NCBI GenBank assembly: GCA_947568835.1
Contig: OX387603.1
Span: 27,242,651-27,306,650, forward strand
Direction of reading: 5' to 3'
DNA: 64,000 nucleotides
DNA from: Protonemura montana
Lineage: Eukaryota > Arthropoda > Insecta > Plecoptera > Nemouridae
Positions within the stretch are counted from its first letter, which is position 1, and the number at the start of each line of letters is the position of its first letter. Of the stretch, positions 53,901-64,000 are shown in pieces. The notes below the pieces were generated by a model that saw only the letters and a list, made by a program, of their open reading frames with translations, searched no databases and was not told the origin of the DNA. The position numbers were made by a program, and so were the translations under genes.

Positions 53901-56900
53901 TCGCTCCACGCAAAGGAGCGGACACTCGCCGTCGCCTCTGTGCTGGACATTCTGTGACAGGGCGCTTGTTTCACTCCACGCAAAGGAGCGGACACTCGCC
54001 GTCACCTCTGTGCTGGACATTCCGTGACAGGGTGCTTGTTTCGCTCCACGCAAAGGAGCGGACACTCGCCGTCGCCTCTGTGCTAGACATTCCGTGACAG
54101 GGTGCTTGTTTCACTCCACGCAAAGGAGCGGACACTCGCCGTCGCCTCTGTGCTGGACATTCCGTGACAGGGTGCTTGTTTCGCTCCACGCAAAGGAGCG
54201 GACACTCGCCGTCGCCTCTGTGTTGGACATTCCGTGACAGGCTGCTTGTTTCGCTCCACGCAAAGGAGCGGACACTCGCCGTCGCCTCTGTGTTGGACAT
54301 TCCGTGACAGGGCGCTTGTTTCGCTCCACGCAAAGGAGCGGACACTCGCCGTCGCCTCTGTGCTGGACATTCCGTGACAGGGTGCTTGTTTCGCTCCACG
54401 CAAAGGAGCGAACACTCGCCGTCGCTTCTGTGCTGGACATTCCGTGACAGGGTGCTTGTTTCGCTCCACGCAAAGGAGCGGACACTCGCCGTCGCCTCTG
54501 TGCTGGACATTCCGTGACAGGGTGCTTGTTTCGCTCCACGCTAAGGAGCGGACACTCGCCGTCGCCTCTGTGCTGGACATTCCGTGACAGGGCGCTTGTT
54601 TCGCTCCACGCAAAGGAGCGGACACTCGCCGTCGCCTCTGTGCTGGACATTCCGTGACAGGGTGCTTGTTTCGCTCCACACAAAGAAGCGGACACTCGCC
54701 GTCGCCTCTGTGCTGGACATTCCGTGACAAGGTGCTTGTTTCACTCCACGCAAAGGAGCGGACACTCGCCGTCGCCTCTGTGCTGGACATTCCGTGACAG
54801 AGCGCTTGTTTCGCTCCACGCAAAGGAGCGGACACTCGCCGTCGCCTCTGTGCTGGACATTCCAAGACAGGGTACTTGTTTCGCTCCACGCAAAGGAGCG
54901 GACACTCGCCGTCGCCTCTGTGCTGGACATTCCGTGACAGGGTGCTTGTTTCGCTCCACGCAAAGGAGCGGACACTCGCCGTCGCCTCTGTGTTGGACAT
55001 TCCGTGACAGGCTGCTTGTTTCGCTCCACGCAAAGGAGCGGACACTCGCCGTCGCCTCTGTGTTGGACATTCCGTGACAGGGCGCTTGTTTCGCTCCACG
55101 CAAAGGAGCGGACACTCGCCGTCGCCTCTGTGCTGGACATTCCGTGACAGGGTGCTTGTTTCGCTCCACGCAAAGGAGCGAACACTCGCCGTCGCTTCTG
55201 TGCTGGACATTCCGTGACAGGGTGCTTGTTTCGCTCCACGCAAAGGAGCGGACACTCGCCGTCGCCTCTGTGCTGGACATTCCGTGACAGGGTGCTTGTT
55301 TCGCTCCACGCTAAGGAGCGGACACTCGCCGTCGCCTCTGTGCTGGACATTCCGTGACAGGGCGCTTGTTTCGCTCCACGCAAAGGAGCGGACACTCGCC
55401 GTCGCCTCTGTGCTGGACATTCCGTGACAGGGTGCTTGTTTCGCTCCACACAAAGAAGCGGACACTCGCCGTCGCCTCTGTGCTGGACATTCCGTGACAA
55501 GGTGCTTGTTTCACTCCACGCAAAGGAGCGGACACTCGCCGTCGCCTCTGTGCTGGACATTCCGTGACAGAGCGCTTGTTTCGCTCCACGCAAAGGAGCG
55601 GACACTCGCCGTCGCCTCTGTGCTGGACATTCCAAGACAGGGTACTTGTTTCGCTTCACGCAAAGGAGCGGACACTCGCCGTCGCCTCTGTGCTGGACAT
55701 TCCGTGACAGGGCGCTTGTTTCGCTCCACGCAAAGGAGCGGACACTCGCCGTCGCCTCTGTGCTGGACATTCCGTGACAGGGTGCTTGTTTCGCTCCACG
55801 CAAAGGAGCGGACACTCGCCGTCGCCTCTGTGCTAGACATTCCGTGACAGGGTGCTTGTTTCGCTCCACGCAAAGGAGCGGACACTCGCCGTCGCCTCTG
55901 TGCTGGACATTCCGTGACAGGGTGCTTGTTTCGCTCCACGCAAAGGAGCGGACACTCGCCGTCGCCTCTGTGCTGGACATTCCGTGACAGGGTGCTTGTT
56001 TCGCTCCACGCAAAGGAGCGGACACTCGCCGTCGCCTCTGTGCTGGACATTCCGTGACAGGGCGCTTGTTTCGCTCCACGCAAAGGAGCGGACACTCGCC
56101 GTCGCCTCTGTGCTGGACATTCCGTGACAGGGCGCTTGTTTCGCTCCATGCAAAGGAGCGAACACTCGCCGTCGCTTCTGTGCTGGACATTCCGTGACAG
56201 GGTGCTTGTTTCGCTCCACGCAAAGGAGCGGACACTCGCCGTCGCCTCTGTGCTGGACATTCCGTGACAGGGTGCTTGTTTCGCTCCACGCAAAGGAGCG
56301 GACACTCGCCGTCGCCTCTGTGTTGGACATTCCGTGACAGGCTGCTTGTTTCGCTCCACGCAAAGGAGCGGACACTCGCCGTCGCCTCTGTGTTGGACAT
56401 TCCGTGACAGGGCGCTTGTTTCGCTCCACGCAAAGGAGCGGACACTCGCCGTCGCCTCTGTGCTGGACATTCCGTGACAGGGTGCTTGTTTCGCTCCACG
56501 CAAAGGAGCGAACACTCGCCGTCGCTTCTGTGCTGGACATTCCGTGACAGGGTGCTTGTTTCGCTCCACGCAAAGGAGCGGACACTCGCCGTCGCCTCTG
56601 TGCTGGACATTCCGTGACAGGGTGCTTGTTTCGCTCCACGCTAAGGAGCGGACACTCGCCGTCGCCTCTGTGCTGGACATTCCGTGACAGGGTGCTTGTT
56701 TCGCTCCACGCAAAGGAGCGGACACTCGCCGTCGCCTCTGTGCTGGACATTCCGTGACAGGGTGCTTGTTTCGCTCCACACAAAGAAGCGGACACTCGCC
56801 GTCGCCTCTGTGCTGGACATTCCGTGACAAGGTGCTTGTTTCACTCCACGCAAAGGAGCGGACACTCGCCGTCGCCTCTGTGCTGGACATTCCGTGACAG

Positions 56901-59900
56901 AGCGCTTGTTTCGCTCCACGCAAAGGAGCGGACACTCGCCGTCGCCTCTGTGCTGGACATTCCAAGACAGGGTACTTGTTTCGCTCCACGCAAAGGAGCG
57001 GACACTCGCCGTCGCCTCTGTGCTGGACATTCCGTGACAGGGCGCTTGTTTCGCTCCACGCAAAGGAGCGGACACTCGCCGTCGCCTCTGTGCTGGACAT
57101 TCCGTGACAGGGTGCTTGTTTCGCTCCACGCAAAGGAGCGGACACTCGCCGTCGCCTCTGTGCTAGACATTCCGTGACAGGGTGCTTGTTTCGCTCCACG
57201 CAAAGGAGCGGACACTCGCCGTCGCCTCTGTGCTGGACATTCCGTGACAGGGTGCTTGTTTCGCTCCACGCAAAGGAGCGGACACTCGCCGTCGCCTCTG
57301 TGCTGGACATTCCGTGACAGGGTGCTTGTTTCGCTCCACGCAAAGGAGCGGACACTCGCCGTCGCCTCTGTGCTGGACATTCCGTGACAGGGCGCTTGTT
57401 TCGCTCCACGCAAAGGAGCGGACACTCGCCGTCGCCTCTGTGTTGGACATTCCGTGACAGGGTGCTTGTTTCGCTCCACGCAAAGGAGCGGACACTCGCC
57501 GTCGCCTCTGTGCTGGACATTCCGTGACAGGGTGCTTGTTTCGCTCCACGCTAAGGAGCGGACACTCGCCGTCGCCTCTGTGCTGGACATTCCGTGACAG
57601 GGCGCTTGTTTCGCTCCACGCAAAGGAGCGGACACTCGCCGTCGCCTCTGTGCTGGACATTCCGTGACAGGGTGCTTGTTTCGCTCCACACAAAGAAGCG
57701 GACACTCGCCGTCGCCTCTGTGCTGGACATTCCGTGACAAGGTGCTTGTTTCACTCCACGCAAAGGAGCGGACACTCGCCGTCGCCTCTGTGCTGGACAT
57801 TCCGTGACAGAGCGCTTGTTTCGCTCCACGCAAAGGAGCGGACACTCGCCGTCGCCTCTGTGCTGGACATTCCAAGACAGGGTACTTGTTTCGCTCCACG
57901 CAAAGGAGCGGACACTCGCCGTCGCCTCTGTGCTGGACATTCCGTGACAGGGCGCTTGTTTCGCTCCACGCAAAGGAGCGGACACTCGCCGTCGCCTCTG
58001 TGCTGGACATTCCGTGACAGGGTGCTTGTTTCGCTCCACGCAAAGGAGCGGACACTCGCCGTCGCCTCTGTGCTAGACATTCCGTGACAGGGTGCTTGTT
58101 TCGCTCCACGCAAAGGAGCGGACACTCGCCGTCGCCTCTGTGCTGGACATTCCGTGACAGGGTGCTTGTTTCGCTCCACGCAAAGGAGCGGACACTCGCC
58201 GTCGCCTCTGTGCTGGACATTCCGTGACAGGGTGCTTGTTTCGCTCCACGCAAAGGAGCGGACACTCGCCGTCGCCTCTGTGCTGGACATTCCGTGACAG
58301 GGCGCTTGTTTCGCTCCACGCAAAGGAGCGGACACTCGCCGTCGCCTCTGTGCTGGAAATTCCGTGACAGGGTGCTTGTTTCACTCCACGCAAAGGAGCG
58401 GACACTCGCCGTCGCCTCTGTGCTGGACATTCCGTGACAGGGTGCTTGTTTCGCTCCACGCAAAGGAGCGGACACTCGCTGTAGCCTCTGTGCTGGACAT
58501 TCCGTGACAGGGTGCTTGTTTCGCTCCACGCAAAGGAGCGAACACTCGCCGTCGCTTCTGTGCTGGACATTCCGTGACAGGGTGCTTGTTTCGCTCCACG
58601 CAAAGGAGCGGACACTCGCCGTCGCCTCTGTGCTGGACATTCCGTGACAGGGTGCTTGTTTCGCTCCACGCTAAGGAGCGGACACTCGCCGTCGCCTCTG
58701 TGCTGGACATTCCGTGACAGGGTGCTTGTTTCGCTCCACGCAAAGGAGCGGACACTCGCCGTCGCCTCTGTGCTGGACATTCCGTGACAGGGTGCTTGTT
58801 TCGCTCCACACAAAGAAGCGGACACTCGCCGTCGCCTCTGTGCTGGACATTCCGTGACAAGGTGCTTGTTTCACTCCACGCAAAGGAGCGGACACTCGCC
58901 GTCGCCTCTGTGCTGGACATTCCGTGACAGAGCGCTTGTTTCGCTCCACGCAAAGGAGCGGACACTCGCCGTCGCCTCTGTGCTGGACATTCCAAGACAG
59001 GGTACTTGTTTCGCTCCACGCAAAGGAGCGGACACTCGCCGTCGCCTCTGTGCTGGACATTCCGTGACAGGGCGCTTGTTTCGCTCCACGCAAAGGAGCG
59101 GACACTCGCCGTCGCCTCTGTGCTGGACATTCCGTGACAGGGTGCTTGTTTCGCTCCACGCAAAGGAGCGGACACTCGCCGTCGCCTCTGTGCTAGACAT
59201 TCCGTGACAGGGTGCTTGTTTCGCTCCACGCAAAGGAGCGGACACTCGCCGTCGCCTCTGTGCTGGACATTCCGTGACAGGGTGCTTGTTTCGCTCCACG
59301 CAAAGGAGCGGACACTCGCCGTCGCCTCTGTGCTGGACATTCCGTGACAGGGTGCTTGTTTCGCTCCACGCAAAGGAGCGGACACTCGCCGTCGCCTCTG
59401 TGCTGGACATTCCGTGACAGGGCGCTTGTTTCGCTCCACGCAAAGGAGCGGACACTCGCCGTCGCCTCTGTGTTGGACATTCCGTGACAGGGTGCTTGTT
59501 TCGCTCCACGCAAAGGAGCGGACACTCGCCGTCGCCTCTGTGCTGGACATTCCGTGACAGGGTGCTTGTTTCGCTCCACGCTAAGGAGCGGACACTCGCC
59601 GTCGCCTCTGTGCTGGACATTCCGTGACAGGGCGCTTGTTTCGCTCCACGCAAAGGAGCGGACACTCGCCGTCGCCTCTGTGCTGGACATTCCGTGACAG
59701 GGTGCTTGTTTCGCTCCACACAAAGAAGCGGACACTCGCCGTCGCCTCTGTGCTGGACATTCCGTGACAAGGTGCTTGTTTCACTCCACGCAAAGGAGCG
59801 GACACTCGCCGTCGCCTCTGTGCTGGACATTCCGTGACAGAGCGCTTGTTTCGCTCCACGCAAAGGAGCGGACACTCGCCGTCGCCTCTGTGCTGGACAT

Positions 59901-60660
59901 TCCAAGACAGGGTACTTGTTTCGCTCCACGCAAAGGAGCGGACACTCGCCGTCGCCTCTGTGCTGGACATTCCGTGACAGGGCGCTTGTTTCGCTCCACG
60001 CAAAGGAGCGGACACTCGCCGTCGCCTCTGTGCTGGACATTCCGTGACAGGGTGCTTGTTTCGCTCCACGCAAAGGAGCGGACACTCGCCGTCGCCTCTG
60101 TGCTAGACATTCCGTGACAGGGTGCTTGTTTCGCTCCACGCAAAGGAGCGGACACTCGCCGTCGCCTCTGTGCTGGACATTCCGTGACAGGGTGCTTGTT
60201 TCGCTCCACGCAAAGGAGCGGACACTCGCCGTCGCCTCTGTGCTGGACATTCCGTGACAGGGTGCTTGTTTCGCTCCACGCAAAGGAGCGGACACTCGCC
60301 GTCGCCTCTGTGCTGGACATTCCGTGACAGGGCGCTTGTTTCGCTCCACGCAAAGGAGCGGACACTCGCCGTCGCCTCTGTGCTGGAAATTCCGTGACAG
60401 GGTGCTTGTTTCACTCCACGCAAAGGAGCGGACACTCGCCGTCGCCTCTGTGCTGGACATTCCGTGACAGGGTGCTTGTTTCGCTCCACGCAAAGGAGCG
60501 GACACTCGCTGTAGCCTCTGTGCTGGACATTCCGTGACAGGGCGCTTGTTTCGCTCCACGCAAAGGAGCGGACACTCGCCGTCGCCTCTGTGCTGGACAT
60601 TCCGTGACAGGGCGCTTGTTTCGCTCCACGCTAAGGAGCGGACACTCGCCGTCGCCTCTG
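50979..60660 (+). repeat. 70-bp satellite, array 3 (about 138 copies, 9.7 kb) with higher-order structure
   Basis: Same unit and orientation as array 1. Marker variants show nested duplications. A 1,051-bp block (15 units, one of 71 bp with cgccctctg) is repeated at 51.0-52.05 and 52.05-53.1 kb. The variant ccaagacag recurs at 54863, 55633, 56963, 57873, 58993 and 59903 (spacings 770, 1330, 910, 1120, 910), so 910+1120 = 2,030 bp (29 units) forms a larger period. Each unit has about seven CpGs. No coding role is claimed. Confidence 0.98.
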
Positions 60661-60676
60661 TACAAGCTTGTACAGA
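60657..60676. repeat. 20-bp perfect palindrome at the end of satellite array 3
   Basis: tctgtacaagcttgtacaga is exactly self-complementary. Its first four bases belong to the last satellite unit (cctctg) and the rest is flanking DNA, so it sits precisely on the array boundary. Confidence 0.95.
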
Positions 60677-63225
60677 ACCTATTGCGGGGTTTTCTTAAGT
60701 GAAAACTTTGATTACCAATACAGCTAACCTGAAAATATTCCATGGAAACGATCTGATGAAGCAGTTTGCGTTTGACATGGAGCTTCATCTTATCTATTAG
60801 GGAGACATGGAAACACTATTGGATTATTTGCAGGCGACAGGGGACAGAATGCATGTCTAAAGATGGGGGTTAAGAATTAGGAGTCAAAGAATTTTTGGCT
60901 CAGGATATTTTGTCACAGAACGTTAAGGACCTAGCTGCAAAGACAAGTGTCCCTGCACACACGGATCTTGGTGTTGCGAATCAGCAAGACATTTAGGCAC
61001 CTTACGCTTGACGCTTGCATATGTTGTTGTCAGGGTTTAATTTCGCTCTGCCTGCTGCTAGAATGCCTGCTGCTAATTAAACAGGTGCAGACATGATTGG
61101 TGAAGTGTATGTTCGGTAACCGAGCGGGTTTCGGTTGTTAAAATGATTAACGGCCCGATGGAATCTGGTGCGGTTTTTTTTCCCAAGCGCCGCGCGTAAA
61201 GTTCGCCGAAACTTGTCGATGCGTTGACGCAATTGTTCGATGTGTAGCAACTCACGGTTGTGTGCTGCGTGATGTTTACACGGCGGGTAAGATTATAGTT
61301 GAGAGAAATATTGGCCAAAATCGTTCACTTTAGTAGACATATGTAGATAACATATATTCACTGAATGTCACAACTTTTTAAACTAGTTTTTATTTGTCAT
61401 TTCTAGTCTTGGTCCATCAACTTTCGTTACGAAACGGATCCTCAGCCTCTGAACCGTTTGCTTTACTCACAGTTGCTTCTTCGACAATCCGTCGTGGTTA
61501 CCAATCAGTTGAAATAGTTTCTGTCAGAACTAGTGCTAAGCTTACATCAAGTAGACACGAGTTTAAGAAAAATCAAGAAGAGGATAATTTTGTTATTTGG
61601 CAAACTTTGCTAGAAGTGTCACGTGTAGGGATAAGTGAAGCAGAGACTTGCTAAATATTTTTAAAGAGTGAAAAACTCGCAAACGCAGCAGCGAAATTCT
61701 ACAGCAATCCTGATGAATCTAGTGTAAAAAGATTACCGAAAACCAAGAAAAACATTTTTAAAACGCAAACAATTCTAGAGTGCCAAGTCTTTATAGTACA
61801 ACTGGCAGACAAGAGGTCTATGGTTAACTCCTTTGCAAAGCTTGCTCAAACTACGTGAAGTATTTTGGTACTCATTTGAATATTTTGCAAAGAATCGAAC
61901 ATTTTTGTAGCAACCGATCTAACAAGAATGTTTCGCCGATCGTTTAACAAATCATAGCAAATGCGCAAGCTCGAAGATGTCAAAGAGTCAAAGGTGTCCC
62001 ACAAATGTCATTCAAAAAGGTTCTGTCGTAAGGTCAGCAGTGAACATAGCTACACAAAAAGATTTGTATATATTTTTTGTGTTTCAATAAACCGCAATGT
62101 TTTTTTTGGCGAAGGTTTATCCCAAAATTGAGGTCGGCGAAATGGAGAGCGTTCGCCCTTTGGCAAGCAACTAAACAATTGAGGCGTTTTCGGCATCTTG
62201 TGGTGGAAGTTATGGGCTATAAACGTTCGAAACTCGTTTCATCTCTGTGCTATCTAACGCTAACAAGTATGTTAACTAGAAAATGCACACACGGACAAAA
62301 GATTACAAGACGTTTCGTTACCTCGAGCTTTTAATGGATTTTCTTACAACATTTTACACCCAAATCGGTAATTTCAGCGATAGGGAAAACGAATGAATCA
62401 GGATAGAAATTCGATTTGTAAAACGGTAATGCATAATGTAATACTTTTGAAGCACGCGTGTGACCTTCGATCCTTGCCCTGAACAAGGATTTTAATTTAA
62501 TCAACAACGAGCTCTGGACGTTCGAAGACGAACACGATTGATGATAATTGAAAACAGATGCGGCAATAACGCGTCTACTGAAACGCTTGGAACTTATTCT
62601 TTGATGAAAATACAGGAAATCTACAACGACACAAATTAATGTGTGTTTGCATTGAAAACATGGGAAAAAAAATAAGACTGGTGCTGTAGTGACCAGATTC
62701 GGCAAGACAAAAGAGCATTTCACTTAAGATTTCTTTGTGTTTATGTCTGAAATACTTAGGGATGCCGGTATCTCAAACTAAGTCTGAATTGAAAGTATTG
62801 CTAGAAAGCAAACTCTTGTTTAAATTACATGTTTGGAGACGATTACACTTGATATACGTCGTCAAAATCATGTGTGAATGGCGTGGTTACATTTTTTTTG
62901 TAAGATACTTTTACGTTTTTCTTTACAAAATTAGTAACCATTTGCTTCAGAACAAGCCATTGCCATATGGAACAGGGTTGACAGCTCGTGTCTAAATAGC
63001 TAAATACCCTTTAGGTGCGTGCAACTCTTTCAGCGCTTGTTTAGCACAATTGTAGTTTTCACGATAGTTCTTGGAAAACCTCAGTAAAAGTCGGCAACCA
63101 AAGAAAACCACAGGAAACTCCATCTGCTGGTCGCCATTGCTCGAGCAAAATATTTTTGGCAGGGATTTCCCGAATCCAGGCACTAAATACAGAACATATT
63201 TACTATCAATTGACTTATGTTTTTA
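60661..63225. other. AT-rich spacer, nothing recognised
   Basis: Only short unlinked open frames on both strands. No RNA gene, tandem repeat or conserved domain is visible. Confidence 0.45.
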
Positions 63226-63571
63226 CCGAACGGTTTGGTGTGTTGGAAACACCGATTCTCATGAGATCACCGAAGTTAAGCAACACTGCGTTGGGTCTGC
63301 AACTTCATTCGCCTTGCTTACCAACCTCTCGACAGCATGGACTTGTGGAGAAATCCTCTTATTCGAGTTGCACCGTCCTTCGGAAGGGACGTTCAGACGG
63401 TGGCATAGAGCAGGCTATATGCAGGAACCCAGTTGCCCCTCCTCCCTTCTAGGCTAGGTTAGGTTTATCAACATCCTCATCATCTTCCACTCATTCACCG
63501 ATGCCATTAGACCAGTGCCGCATGGTCCGTTGTTTAAACAATGCGTCGTTAAACACCACTAATCAATCATC
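63226..63571 (+). mobile_element. 5S-rRNA-derived SINE with internal deletion
   Basis: 5S head (ccgaacggtttggtgtgttg, then gagatcaccgaagttaagcaac) through gcgttgggt, then a direct jump to the body (ctgcaacttcattcgcctt). The rest of the monomer (attggatgggtgacc and the gagagagg part) is missing. The body and tail are complete and end in aatcaatcatc. Confidence 0.9.
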
Positions 63572-63587
63572 ACCGATATTTATATAC

Positions 63588-63625
63588 TTACAGTTTTATT
63601 ATGTTGTTAAATAATAAAACTGTAA
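63588..63625. repeat. Perfect 14-bp inverted repeat just after a SINE
   Basis: ttacagttttatta at 63588-63601 is the exact reverse complement of 63612-63625, with a 10-base loop. A further aaactgt follows at about 63645. It begins 16 bp after the SINE tail and may be a small AT-rich foldback element. Confidence 0.85.
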
Positions 63626-64000
63626 TTATACTGTAGTAAATAAAACTGTCTTTACAGATAGTGCTGGCAATTTAAATCGCTTTAAAGTTTACGATTTTAC
63701 CATTCTATTGGTAGGAATACTTTCCATTCAGAATCTTGGTCATAATCATTAAAGTAGGCATGCAGACCATACTTTCAGTCTCCGTTAGCTTCTTAGGCAA
63801 GCGACCAAAAAAAAACAAATCAGTTTTTGTCTTAAAATGTCCTCCGTAATGTACATCATATCCGGAACCTATGACCAGAATCTTGCCTCGACTAATTATA
63901 ACAAATAAGTGCTTCTAGAAAATGTCCTAAAACATGGCTTATCATTTTGCGAACAAAAATGCATTTTGTACGCACATAGTTGTAAAAATAATGTGCAACC
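63626..64000. other. Right-edge spacer, nothing recognised
   Basis: AT-rich sequence without recognised features. Confidence 0.5.

Noticed and set aside
50979-60788. Minus-strand open frames up to 689 codons and plus-strand 117-codon frames
   Set aside because: Same satellite artefact. Frame boundaries coincide with unit variants, not gene signals.

Overview
The window is eukaryotic and most likely arthropod. Evidence: one spliced gene for a secreted protein with arthropod-type chitin-binding (peritrophin-A / ChtBD2) domains, GT-AG introns in correct phase, AT-rich introns and spacers, several 5S-rRNA-derived SINEs and long minisatellites. There is no bacterial-style gene packing. The species cannot be named from this sequence.

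Layout. 1-8.8 kb: spacer with an old SINE remnant, a 210-bp direct repeat and a 50-bp minisatellite (about 27 copies). 8.8-36.3 kb: the only gene I can support, on the + strand, in 13 coding exons. The phases join into one 5,211-nt reading frame (1,736 codons plus stop). Its 15.5-kb first intron holds a 25-copy array of a 70-bp satellite, a dispersed repeat, a 38-bp minisatellite and two GC-rich islands. Later introns carry two 5S-SINEs, a tRNA-like sequence and a 25-bp perfect hairpin. 36.3-64 kb: no supportable gene. It holds an inverted 9-copy array of the same 70-bp satellite (40.2 kb), a four-monomer 5S-SINE (44.4 kb), a second copy of the dispersed repeat (46.0 kb), a 14-bp minisatellite (46.5 kb), more SINEs (48-49.5 kb and 63.2 kb) and a 9.7-kb satellite array of about 138 copies (51.0-60.66 kb) that ends in a 20-bp palindrome.

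The gene: signal peptide, a six-cysteine ChtBD2, Thr/Pro-rich and acidic linkers, a basic region with several furin-type sites, a long Arg/Ser/Pro-rich region, a second six-cysteine ChtBD2, acidic tyrosine-rich and Thr-rich linkers, and a C-terminal third ChtBD2-like module lacking cysteines 2 and 6. This fits an extracellular cuticle or apical-matrix protein that binds chitin at both ends and may be cut by proprotein convertases.

The large open frames at 5-6.5, 10.7-12.5, 40.2-40.8, 46.5-46.9 and 51-60.7 kb are products of stop-free tandem repeats, not genes. The most unusual material is the nested higher-order structure of the 70-bp satellite, its presence at three nearby sites in two orientations, and the variable number of 5S monomers in the SINE family.
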